The notes under the pieces: generated by a model | Told to the model about the DNA's origin: nothing | The model's database searches: none | The model's input: the letters and a program-made list of their open reading frames with translations, nothing else | NCBI GenBank assembly: GCA_942159475.1 | Contig: OW804098.1 | Coordinates: 78,299,178-78,363,177, forward strand | Reading direction: 5' to 3' | Length of the DNA: 64,000 nt | DNA from: Sthenelais limicola | Lineage: Eukaryota; Annelida; Polychaeta; Phyllodocida; Sigalionidae | Position numbers and translations under genes: made by a program | Shown: piece after piece, positions 18,160 to 30,100 of the stretch | Position numbering within the stretch: position 1 is the stretch's first letter | Layout: every line of letters starts with the position of its first letter

Positions 18160-19215
18160 TTAGCTTTGGCATATCTGTCTTAGCACAAATGGAGTGTCTC
18201 TCTTAATTCCAATTTTCCCTACTTCTGGGTCCGCGTCATAATTCCTCATCCTATTTCTTTCTTTGAGGACTGTAGCTGCATCGACGGCTGAGTGGAATTC
18301 CACTTTTATTGGGCATCCTGGATTCGTGTTGTTAACTCTGTAACACCTCTTAAAATCAATATTATGGAGCTTCATCAGTGTTGTGATCATCTTCCTGATG
18401 GTATTCTCTACTATGGCCGAGGTTTCATCCACCGCCGCCTTCTTAACTCCCATGAACAGGAGGTTCTTTTCTAGCTTCTTTTCTTCCCCTAGAATAACCT
18501 CATTTTCTTTTGCTATTTTGATTTGCTGCTGTTCTACCTTATTAATATCTTTACTGGTTGGAGTTTTCTGTTGGAGGATGTTAAGGGCTTCCTCCTGCCC
18601 TTCCAGCTTTCTTTTCATCTCCAGCATGTCGCTTTTTATTTCTCCTATATCCTCGTCTCTTTTCACGTTGTCTTCAACGAGAGCATCTACCTTTTTGAGC
18701 CCTAAATCCGCTTTTGCGTCTGCAGATTGAGCAGTTGATCTAATTTGTTCCATCTGTCTCATGGACTCGAAAAGCTTATCAAAGTTCTCCTTCGTGGTGG
18801 CTGCTGCCTTGGCCGCCTCCTCTGCTGCCAGCTTCTGGGCTGCAGCCGATTTCTGGGCATCCTCGGCCATATTTTTTACCATCGTGGATAAGTCAGTGTT
18901 GATCATATTTGCCATGTCTGTTTTGTGGTTTATTTGATTCTTCATATTTAATTTCTCAAGGGCCATATTTTTCTTTATTTTATTCTTACTCTGGTTGTCA
19001 ATGCCCTGCTCAGGAGATGAGCTAGGCAGAGGCCTTTTCTTAGTGTTCGCTTGGGAAGAACTGCCGCCTTGAACTATTCCTACCGTGTCAACGTCCATAC
19101 CCGATTCGATTGAATCTCCGGCGGGAGCTGACGTTGCACCTGGTTGTGCGCGCCCCTCCCCACTGTTTATGCTTATATCTTTACACTTTTCCCCACCTTC
19201 CAAGATGGCTGTCAT
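18160..19215 (-). CDS. LINE ORF1 protein: coiled coil plus RRM-like nucleic-acid-binding domain
   Basis: This 351-aa L1-type ORF1 has a disordered Ser/Pro N-terminus to about residue 85, then a long Lys/Glu/Ala-rich coiled coil (about 85-245) that would trimerise or dimerise. The C-terminal domain starts with NLLFMGVK and includes HNIDFKRCYRV, CPIKVEFHS and GKIGIKRDTP, the layout of the L1 ORF1p RRM/C-terminal domain. Such proteins bind element RNA and act as nucleic-acid chaperones. The final residues after the RDTP block diverge and the stop falls in an A-rich run, so the original C-terminus may have been altered by a small indel. Confidence 0.8.
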   Translation of the reverse strand: MTAILEGGEKCKDISINSGEGRAQPGATSAPAGDSIESGMDVDTVGIVQGGSSSQANTKKRPLPSSSPEQGIDNQSKNKIKKNMALEKLNMKNQINHKTDMANMINTDLSTMVKNMAEDAQKSAAAQKLAAEEAAKAAATTKENFDKLFESMRQMEQIRSTAQSADAKADLGLKKVDALVEDNVKRDEDIGEIKSDMLEMKRKLEGQEEALNILQQKTPTSKDINKVEQQQIKIAKENEVILGEEKKLEKNLLFMGVKKAAVDETSAIVENTIRKMITTLMKLHNIDFKRCYRVNNTNPGCPIKVEFHSAVDAATVLKERNRMRNYDADPEVGKIGIKRDTPFVLRQICQS

Positions 19216-22200
19216 TCTCTTCCGGTTTAGCTTTTCCTGGCTTGCTGTTTTTCGTAAAACTCGTGTGCCGGTTTAATAATGGCTTCCCAAGTGTTTTTAT
19301 GTTCACACGATGTTATTTTTGTGGTATTCCTTACTGTCCTAAATGTCTAAAATTTTCCCTCGTCTCTAATTCCTTTTATTGTCACTTTGATTTCCGCACC
19401 TCTACTCTCTATGCCACTTGCTTGGCCGCCATTGTGCGCGTCGGCTGTCTAGCTTATCACACCGGGGGGTCGGCGACCGACTGACCAGTCCATGCATATG
19501 GGTCAACCGTATAATATACCTATACGCTTCCTAGCATGGGCACTATGTGTTCTCCTCTCTGTCTTTTTCTACTTATTGCCACCCTCTGATATTTCAAATC
19601 TTACTGAATTTTGCCTTTGTATTGCTCGTATTCCTATGGATGTTTCGTTTTTTTAACTTTCCTCGCGTTAATCCTACTTGGATTATCACCGAGTGGGCGA
19701 TAAAGCCTCCAGGGCCGTCGTTATGGCGGTTACTCCTCGTGGTGGCCGATCGAGAATTTTATAATCCTCTTATATTGTCACTTTGATGTTTTTTCCACTT
19801 TGGTTTGTGCTTTCTGCTTCTCCGTATAGTTAATACTTTTCCTGCTCACTTTTGAGCTGCTCCGCTCGTCCGGATCTGAAAGAAAAAGTAGAAAAACGGG
19901 GGAAAGACCCACTTGCACCTTTTCACTGACCAATGGCTGACCAGAAGGTCCAGACCCTATCTTTAGTACAGGACCCATGCATGACCAGATGTGCCAGTAC
20001 CGCTGGTGACGTCACAAACCTCTATGTTTTGCCTGACTCTAGCTCCAGTGGCACCCTGCTGTGATTTTTCTACCTCACCACTTTAATCGGCTATCTTTAT
20101 ATTAAATTATCAAATAAACTTTTAAGTTGTGAGAGGAATAGGAACTAATATAAACTGGAAAGTTACTCTAAACTTGCTTGATACCCTTTAAATCGACGGT
20201 TTGAGAAACTGGAGATATGATCAAATTTATTCAGTTCTGAGTTGGATCAAGGAAAATAGTCAGTAGTTAGAGAACCTTGATGTGTCCATGCCATAGGAGC
20301 CATTCTTAAAAAGAGTGGCAAGATTAGACTGATAACTGATTGCAGATGACCCATTGGATATTTGGTAGACTAGCCCTCGTCCATAAGACTGGTATTGTTT
20401 GTAGGGCCCTATACTGCAGGTCTGGGACTCCCCATTCATGGACTGTCTTAGAATTCCTCAGTCAAGGGGGGGGAGTGACCATAACATGATAGTTTTCTTT
20501 TTTTAAACAAAGAAAATTCTAAGACTTGTGCAAGTCTATATTCATTCTTATATATCAAGGATTTCTGCTTAATGGCTGCTACTTATGAGAAAACTCTGGA
20601 GGGCCTGTATTTGTTGATAAGATGCTTACGTGATTTAGGCTTTATGTGGAATAGAGAAAAGTGGAGGGGACTTCGAAAGTATGTAAATATATTGGCTTCC
20701 TCATCGATTCTTCTAAATTGACACTCAACTAGTATAGTATAGTATAGTTGAATTGTCACAAATCGATTTGTATTACAATAAAACATTTTTCAGGTCTCAA
20801 AATCAGAAATGTGAAAATGCATGAAATTTTATTTTCATTTTGGGGAGCTCGCCAGCAATGCCAGCAATTACTGATTGACCATAGATAGGTATTGAATAAC
20901 TGATTACTAACACGGTATACAAAAAATGGAAATTTTATTTCTTGATACGGGAAATGGTTATAAAAATATTTTGAAGTTGTAAATACATACCGTTTCACCA
21001 TGATGAGATTTATACATTGATAATGTCCAAAATTTAACACATTTTTTCTAGAATCATGTTTTGAAATACACTTACCTAAGTAATGAAACTTTTCAGATAT
21101 TGGTTATTGGAATTTAGAACCCCGTTGTTTTGGGGCTAAAAGAAACAGTCTTTGTTCTGCACTAACAATGAGACATCAGCCATTTATCACAACCAACTGA
21201 GCCTTAATCTTAGACTAAAGAAATGCAGAAGATTAAATTGATAATTCTCAAGGAAAGGTTATTTTACTTCCGTCTTAGAATAAACAGCCCAACAAAATTC
21301 GCAATTACAGGAAAGAACATGTTATGTGATGTCAATAAATTGTACACCGCATGTCAATACATATACGATATATCATTGGGATATTATACATATCAGTCTT
21401 AACATAGTACAAGTTGCAGCGTAGAGCTTCAGATGTAAAGAAAATACTAACAAATTGCCTTTTTAAACAAAAATAGTCCCTTAATTAGGCCTATAAAAAA
21501 TATCTTGTTTCCGGTAATCTGATGGTAAAGATTTGGGTCGGTAGGTCGGTAGATGTTTAAATTTTTAGCTGATGTCATATGTCATAATAGGGGACCTGAA
21601 CGCAATGTATAAATAAAATCTTAAAAAAGAAAAAATGTGTAGCAAGCAAATGTTGTTATGGGACACAAAATATTTCTTTTGTGCTTTTTATTACTTTATT
21701 TTGGGTTGGTAGGGACATTTTAATATATATTTTTTTTCAAATGATGTAAAACACTAAGAGTAGAGTAGGCGGCAATTTTTTAGGGTTGGTCGGAAACCAA
21801 AAATTATTTTTTTTAGGCCTTACAAGGTTCTTGGAAATAAATTACAACAAAATTATTCCAGTAGCAGGAACTCCAATTTGTCTCAGGACCATCAAACAAG
21901 ACAACAACTTAAAACTAACAGCAATTATCTGCAGGCGCGCACATAAAGAAGAGACAATTAAAACCAGACAATTTTTTAGCAAATCTAGACAAAACCGCGC
22001 TCATAAAAAAATGTGTCCTTAAAGCCATTCTCAGGCAGTTTTGTCTCGAAATGTTGAAGTTTTGTCTCTAAATTTATAATTTGGAGACAATTTTGCCGTA
22101 GATTTGAATTTAACCTGGGCAATCAAGTAAGTAACCAGTGATGAATAAAGGTTTTTTGAAACTTTCAAGAGATTAGACAATGCCTAGTCAAAAATCTTCA

Positions 22201-24199
22201 ATAAAATCCCTGGCTTCAAGGACAATCTTGAAAGGTGTGCACATAAAGTCAGATTGTCCTTGTCCTTGAAGCCTGATTTTGTCTTTGTGTCCAGTCTCTG
22301 AAAATTAGACAATATATTGCCTCTTCAGTTTTTGTCCTAATTTGTGGTAGTTTTCTGGTGGCTGGCGGTAGTTTTTGGCATGGTTTGGCGGTATACTACC
22401 TACTCAGTAGTATATCACTTTAGTGACAAATTCAATATTTCGAGACAAAACCATCTAAGGACTGAGTTGTCCTTATTTCTTTTTTCTTTCAGCCTCAAAA
22501 TTGTCCCCGAGTCATTGTCCCAGAGACATTGTCCCAGAGACAATAGATGAACTGCATTCAATGTAAAACAACCAAAATTGTCTCCAAATTGTGAATTTAG
22601 TGACAAAACTCCAACATTTCGAGACAAAAGCACCTAAGGACAGCTACTGGAGCTGTCCTTAGTTTTTGGTCTTTCGGCCTCCTAATTGTCACAGAGACTG
22701 CAAAATTGTCCCAGAGACAATAGACAAACTGCTTTATGAACACGATATATATTGTCTAGAACTACTTAAAATTGTCTTGTTTTGATTGTCTCTCCATTAT
22801 CTGTGCACCTGCTGCAAATCTTACAAAATAGCTTGTATCTCTATGCAAAAAACTACCGCCAGCCGCCAGAAAACTACCACAAATAAGGACAAACATTTTA
22901 GAGACAATTACATTGTCTAATTTTCAGAGACCAGACACAAAAACAAAATCAGATTTCAAGATTGTCCTTGAAGCCGGGGATTTTATTGAAGATTTTCGCC
23001 TAGACATTGTCTAAAGACTAGTTTTTTATGTGCGCGGGCCCTGGTCTGTTCATCCTCCCATTTAAATAATATTGGTATATACATGATCAAGGTTCTGGAT
23101 CATGTTTGTTCAGTACCAGAAAGGATACATAGAGCAACGATAGTACACCCTTTCACTTTCAGGTGAGCGTATAACTGAGGAAATCATAGAAACAGTCTTG
23201 TCCCCACTCCCCTGTCCTTCACATGTACTTTAGGAACAAATTCTTGTCAGGTCACATCAGAAATTAATATATTACCAAAACTTATTTCCAATAAATCTTA
23301 GGAACGCAATAACTTAGATTAGAACAAACAGGTGAAGTATATCACCTCTATGAGGCAAACTAAAACGATATTCTCAAGGCAAGCTCTAAATGGTTTGGAT
23401 ACCAGCATGTGGGTATCGGGATAAAATCTGTTGAGTTTTCAATCAGATTCAACTATAACATCTCAAAGGTATCACATCAATTGTCCATGCAATTTTGATG
23501 ATTGCTGTTCTAGCAGGTGAAAACCAGCAAGAGACATAAATAAGGTGGCGTCTATAGTAATAGCAAACCTGCACCCTTTTTCAAAGGAAAAAATCCCAGA
23601 TTCCTTTAAGTTTTATTAGAAAATAAATATCACCAACAAGTGACATCAAATTAAGAACAAGCTAAGGGTTCTACCAAGTTTCAAAAGCAAAATACTGAAA
23701 ATAATGGATAAAGGCATTGACTAAACTAAACAGTGTCAAGAGAAAGTAACAACAATAAGCAATGCCCGAAATTTTGGTCTTCGGTCCAGCTTTCAAGAAT
23801 GTATATATTTTGATATCCTTGCATTTTAGATGTCCTCAGAAACAAGTATTTTAGTACTTGGGTGTGCCTAAATTTCCCTCGTTTCTATAAAGAGAAACCC
23901 TGATGAATAACATCAGTCAGCACATTATGGAAGATAAAATAAGACTGAATTTTTTCTGAACTTGTTTGGTTATCCTCTGATCCCAAGTCAGATTCAACTT
24001 CCAAAGGGTTGAATTGCAAACGTCTCCAGCACCTTAGTCAGATCTATATCTTGGCCATTTAGTTTCCTCACAAATGAAGATGTATGAAAAGTGACGGTGA
24101 AGATTCGACTGGATGGCAGTTACATGGCCATCATAAGGCAGCAGTGTATAACTTGCAAAGTAATCACAGGTATGCCACAAAATATATGGGTTGACTATG
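19216..24199. other. LINE 5' region and intergenic DNA, no gene seen
   Basis: The LINE 5' UTR probably covers 19216 to about 19980. The rest is AT-rich non-coding DNA with a large inverted-repeat element (21935-23036). The STYX 3' UTR likely enters from 24199; a minus-strand AATAAA lies at 23617-23612. Confidence 0.5.
21935..23036. mobile_element. Foldback-type element with long imperfect terminal inverted repeats
   Basis: The outer ends GCGCGCACATAAA (left) and TTTTATGTGCGCG (right) are complementary. Inside them, 22187-22372 is inverted at about 22845-23005: the arms share the ACTACCGCCAGCC block, CAGTCTCTGAAAATTAGACAAT and CTTGAAGCC..TTTTATTGAAGAT. The centre holds two direct repeats with ATTTCGAGACAAAA and ATTGTCCCAGAGACAATAGA. 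There is no transposase. It is probably a non-autonomous DNA transposon. Confidence 0.65.
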
Positions 24200-27100
24200 T
24201 CAAGAAAAGCCAGATAAGTCCATTTCCTCCGATTCATCCTCAACATATTTACGCTTCAGTACACCTGTGGAATAGAAGGTAAAAATGGTAAAATGCTAAG
24301 CCATATTTTTTTTGACTAGCTCTTGATTTATTCAATACAGATACACAATAAATCCCAGGGTTTGGCTCAAGTAGTATAAGAAAATTGCCATTTCGGAGGA
24401 TGGGACATGTCTGAGAAGGGTCTTTGTATGATGCCTGGTCTGAAAAGATTAGCGGGTGTATGTTAAGTCAAAAGTGGATCAGTTTTATTCAATCAAGTGG
24501 CATGATGTCCTTGAGCTTCATTTTTGGCTCTCTAGGGGATTGATACCAGGGAAATTTGGATGATGGTCGGTCATGCCTGAGAGATATCCGGCAAAGCCTA
24601 TATACAAAGCCCCTTCTCAGACATTTCCCATCCCCTGAAAGGGCCGTTTCCTTATACTACTGACTCATGTCAGCTAGTATATTGTCATGCACTATGATAT
24701 CTATCAATATCAGGAGCCTTGAGGTAATTGTAGGTTATCAGATCAGCAATTGTAGCTTATCAGATCAGTTATGTAACTGAAGTGGGGAACACAGGAAATC
24801 AGTCTTTACAGATCTCTCATTCACACAGTACATACATACATATTCTGTTATCCCAACTCCCAAAAGTTTCAAAAGTATTATTGCTTTCTTCATGACTATC
24901 ATATTAGGTCTTTCCTTTCCAACTAGTAGGTTTATTTTTACTACAAATGCCCAGGCTTCCAGGCTCCGTCCCCCTACTCCACCACAATCAGCCACCACTA
25001 AACCACTCTCCTCCCCTCCCACACAACCCACCAAAATACTGCAACTGCCAATGATTACATCATATGACTGCAGTAAGACCACCCACATGACACCCCCCTC
25101 ACCATCCACATAAACAAACAAGGCCTTGACTTCAGTCAGAAAGAGGCAAAAAGCATAAAAAAAGTAAAACAGCATACCCCCTCGCCCCTTAATAAACATT
25201 GATACTACAAGAAGGCTTTACCAGTATTCTGTCTACTTAGACATTAATTTTTCAGTTACACCCACACAATAAGACTACATCGCCATATCTGGGCGTTAAA
25301 ACTACCTGCCTCAAGCTGGCAAGATGCTAGCTTACAAATTTGATGACAAGCACAACATATATAAAGATGAATACCTGATGACAATGACAATATTACATAC
25401 CTTTCTGTTGAGAAGGTTGCCCATTTTCAAGGCTCATTCTCGCCTTATATATTGGTTCGTACTCCTACAGGACAAGTGACATCAAAGAACATATAGTACA
25501 AATGACTTTCATATTCAAAATACTGTACAGTCCACCCACTTAACTACTACAACAAAATGTACCATACTTTAAATATGAGTCCCAGTATTAAATAGGAATT
25601 CAGAGATAAGTATATAGGTTGATATGATTGAAAGCCGAATTTCTATGCCACACTGCATCATTATATCATTATTTACATCATTTATTGTTAGTGATATTCT
25701 CAAAATTGTATAAAAATATTCAAAGTCCGGAACATCATCAACTATATTTTTATATAGATAATTGCATAGATTGACAGTAGGACAGGACGAAACACTTTTT
25801 AAGTGAGAGTTTAACTGTTTTTGTATTACCTGAATAAAAAATGTGAACATTTTTTTAAAATATCAAGGTCACACAAAACCTCCCATAGGTATTCACTAGT
25901 GTTGCTGACATTCCATCAATTGATAAGATACCAAGGGTCAAGGCCAGTATAAAGTTATATAGGTTGGCTGTGAAAATTAGGTTCATCAAAACAGAGCTAT
26001 GATAAAATGCAAGCATACTATGATATTGTTAAAGCATAGAAAATGGTGGCATCCTACCGTTAGTTGTTGGGCGAAACCTTCATTGGGGCACAAACAGAAC
26101 CTCCTCTCTTGAACATACTTAAAGGCTTTTCTGTACGTGCAAAAGAACGAACAACTTAAGACATGTTATTTAACATAGAAATTTAAATCACCAGTGACAT
26201 TTTTATACTTCATGGTACCTGCAAATGGTCACCACCAAAAAGTCTATCGGTCAATAGAATAACAAGATATGCACTTACTCGTATGACATTCCATATTTTT
26301 CCATGATGTAGGCAATTACTAAAGCAGCACTAAAGAAAAAGATAAAATTCCAATAACTCATGTGAATAATGGAAATAGACAGCAGAGGTCATTAAAAACA
26401 TAATTTGAAACCTTGAAAAGCTAAAAATTATATTTATTCCTTCTAGACATTTCTTAACTTACCTACGAGATATTCCTGCATTGCCGTGAACTAAAACCCT
26501 ACCTGAAAAGTGAAATTCAAGACAAATCGTTCAAGATAATAGCTAATATGCTCAACATTTTTATGGTTCATTGATCATGTTCATTGGACACAGATTTATT
26601 ATATAGGATGAGGGGTCTCCACTAACTGGAAAAATGCACTTGCTCGCAGGACTAGCAGAGCATAACGACTAGTCCTTATAGAAATGTGGTAGTCCTTACA
26701 ATATTACCTGATATACATAAAGTTATTATATATTTCAACATATCTTTTACTGCAAGGCATACAAATCATGTCACATGTTCTAATTTATTTTATTTTCGTC
26801 TCGATTCCATTCTAGACAAAATCGAGCAACTTTCTGGTCAGATTTTTATTACTTCAAAAATAATAAATTCTTCTAATATCAGAAGACACAGACAAAACAA
26901 GAAAGACAAGAGTTCACTTGTTATAAGTGAGGCATCGAATATATAAGTATTTATTTTTTTAATATAAGTATAAGTACAAATACAAGTAAGGTTTGAAGTT
27001 TATAGGTTAATTCTATTTTCGTTTAATAGACTAAAGCCTTCAGCAAAACTGAAGCAAGAAGTTAGGCATTGGATGTTGTCTATCGAATACCTTTTAATCA

Positions 27101-30100
27101 TATACCTCATATATCGTTTGAGCGTATTCAGGTTGGGGGTAAAATCTATTAATCGTGGTAGTCAAAGGTTGAAGTGAATAAACAGGGAAGCATATACCTC
27201 AGAAATTTGAGATATCTTCACATTATATGAATGGCCACTTCTCTTTGCTAAAAGTTCTCTCCATTTGTCTCTGGCAATATGTACAATCAGAAGTTAGAAA
27301 CCGTTCACCAAAAGTTACTACCATATATAGGCCTATCTACCATGCATTGGATTACCTATACACATGTATACATGCGTGGCCTGTGGTCAGTATTTGTCGG
27401 AGGTGGCCGAAATGAGGTCAGTGGAACAGAGGGGAGGAGTTAAGTCCCGCTCGGCGAGAGGTCAATTGTATACAGCTGTTGCTGTCAGTTGGATTTCACC
27501 GATGGGCACTGATACAATAATATCCGTATAATCTGCATAGATGAGTCATGTTGACTTCAAAAACTATCCCAAACAATAGTTTATGAACATATTAAAGTGT
27601 GGCGATATTCCTTTGGTGGAAATATCATGATTCCAACCATATTTGTTCATTTATTAACATGTTGATGTTCCTGTCAGAATTACGTAGTTGATTTGAAGTA
27701 AGCACACACACAAGCCTGTTGCTTTCAGTTCGACTAGCTTAAGAATGTGTAATGATTATATGTACAGACGTTCTCGAGGCAAACAGAACTGACGTTCTCA
27801 AGGAAAACATGACTGACATAGGCTTGGAAATCGAATTAAATCCAACCAACCTTTTTATTTGTGTATCTTTTACGATTTCACCGATTGCACATGCTTCGAG
27901 CAAACCCAGTGTGGCCACCATGTTTCCGATCTGTTTCTGGTCGCTGACACAATAATATCTGTATAATCTGCGTAAATCAGTCATGTTGAATACTATCCCA
28001 AACTATAGTTTATGAACATATTAACGTGAGGTGATATTCCTTTGGTGGAAATATCATGAATTCACCACCTCCGCCTCGTCGGAACCATGCTTTGTCGCCA
28101 TTGTTTTTTACTCTGCCTCATGCGCATGCGCATACAATTTGGTTGGTCAGGTCTGACTTTACAGTCTACATGTCTAACTATGGTAAGCGGTTGTGTTGGT
28201 GGGCCTTGTAGCTGCACACGCCGTGGCGGACCTTGCTGCTTGTGCGATGGACCTTATGTCCACCATAGCTCAGATCATTACAGCCCCTACCTATGCTCGT
28301 GGACACTACCGAAGCCGTAATGATTAACCATCAAATGAATATAAATGCCTGAACGTTTAATCTAACCTTGTTTTCAACCTCATATGCAAGGATTATTGTG
28401 TAAAGTCATTCGAACCGCTCATAAAGCAGTTTAATTTTCTTGGCTGGTAGGTACCGTACCAACTACCATGGCCGCCATGTTTTCACTAAGCCTGGGCAGA
28501 CGTGGAGACTTTCTCAAGGCAAATACAACTGACATAGGCTTGGAAATCGAATGAAACGAAGCATATCGAAAGAAATCTGACCAACCTCTTTATTTGTACA
28601 ATCAAACCAGTATTTCGAGCGAATGTGGTGGGTCCGCCCGCACCGTATCATGTGAGAATCGTGCATGCGCGGACAAGTGAGGGTGGGACGAGATATCACG
28701 GACGGTCAGAGGGCCATAAACCATCATACAACGCTCACCCTCAGTCCATTCAACCACTGCTCTCTCATTGGCTACCACCAATACTGCTATGTTTATGACA
28801 CCCCTCCCACGACCTCTTCCACCTGTCAATCAAATCTCATCCTCTCCCCTATTGGTCAAAGCACCCTCTCCCACCACCACCACCTCAGTGCCAGATGTCC
28901 CTCAATCCTCTCATTGGCTAAAAAGCTAGCTTCAGACGGCTACATTTATGGTGCAGGCGCCGGGGATTTATGGTGCAGGCATGTGCGCCCTGACTAACAG
29001 ATCTGACCCCCAACCGAGGGCCCTGACTAACAGATCTAACCCCCAAGTGAGCGCCTTCAGTCAGGGGCAATAAAAGTGGTGCATCATATAGGTGCCAAAA
29101 AGCTCTATATTTACCCCTTTTTCCACAATAGAATAGGCATTGGACGTAATAACATTCTCATTGTCCAATGAATATGACCTCCAATGCCTAAATAAGTATG
29201 AGTATAATTTAATATAGGTTCAATTGGAAGACCTGCAGTTTGCAGATATTGTATACCTAGTTTCATGTACTATGAAATGAAATCTATATATGGTCGATTC
29301 TCACAAAATGGGGGCAGGCAGCGTTTTGGAATTCCAAAGTTCACTGAGCATACAATTTTACTTTTTTTGTTAAATTTTCATTCCCATCATTTAGATTTAG
29401 GGAGGGGGAGGGGGAGGGAGGGGAGGGGGAGGGGGGGAGAGGGAGAGAGGGAGGGGGAGACCATTTAGGAACCAAGTAGGAGTTTTTGAATCATGACCTT
29501 CAAAATGACCTACAAAGCAAAAAGTGACATGAAAAATGGATTCCTCACACCCTTGATCCTAAAAAAATTGTTCTTATTCATCAATATGTACACCCATTGA
29601 ATGCATATATATAAGTGCTGAGATAACATTCTTGTTACTCAGTGGTGGCCATATTGGATTTTGACCTTGAAAATGACCTTGGAACATAAAATGACCTTGA
29701 GAAATGAATTCCTCATACTTGAAAACATCAATAAAGTGGTATTATAGTTGAAGATCTACCAAATAGAAGCCAAGATATGCCATAGTTACTGTTTTGGGCG
29801 GCCATCTTGAATTTTGCAGCTACTGGCCACCAGGGGTGTCTACCAACTTGTAGCTGGTACTTTTTGAAAATTTCAGGCTTTAGTTAATCCCATGCCAAGT
29901 TTCAAAAAGGTGTCACAACGTCACAATGTAGACAATTAGGTCCCCAAATAGTATGACCTGATCTGAAAAAATGGCTTTTTTCACCAAAATCTGACCGTTG
30001 CCATGCAGTGCTGTGGGAGTTGTATCGCCCGCGCTCCGACTTGCCCCATTTTCAGTGCGGGCAAGTGGGATTTTTCCCAGTGACCTGTCCGCGGGCAGGT

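Larger units (their letters stand above)
13358..19215 (-). mobile_element. Decayed L1/Tx1-type LINE with an extra NADAR-like ORF
   Basis: Minus-strand order is ORF1 (19215-18160), NADAR-like ORF (18134-17508), endonuclease start (17460-17158), linker fragment (to about 16787), a ~1 kb insertion (about 16786-15757), RT (about 15758-14130) and C-terminal CCHC region (14125-13358). The RT motifs and the CCHC tail place it in the L1/Tx1 superfamily. ORF2 is broken by an in-frame stop, a probable internal deletion, an insertion and a single-base shift, so this copy cannot be autonomous. The 5' UTR probably extends to about 19.98 kb. Confidence 0.85.

Noticed and set aside
19110..19484. Plus-strand frame with CYFCGIPYCPKC, zinc-ribbon-like
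   Set aside because: Lies in the probable LINE 5' region, antisense, with no further domain; likely chance.
23949..24060. Alternative STYX last exon after an AAG near 24030
   Set aside because: The exon at 24264-24200 fits the phase and the Lys-Arg/acidic STYX C-terminus; the alternative does not.
24765..25199. 144-aa minus-strand frame
   Set aside because: Lies in the last STYX intron and no domain is seen.
28087..28320. 77-aa Cys-rich plus-strand frame
   Set aside because: No signal, no homology recognised, and located in a repeat-rich STYX intron.
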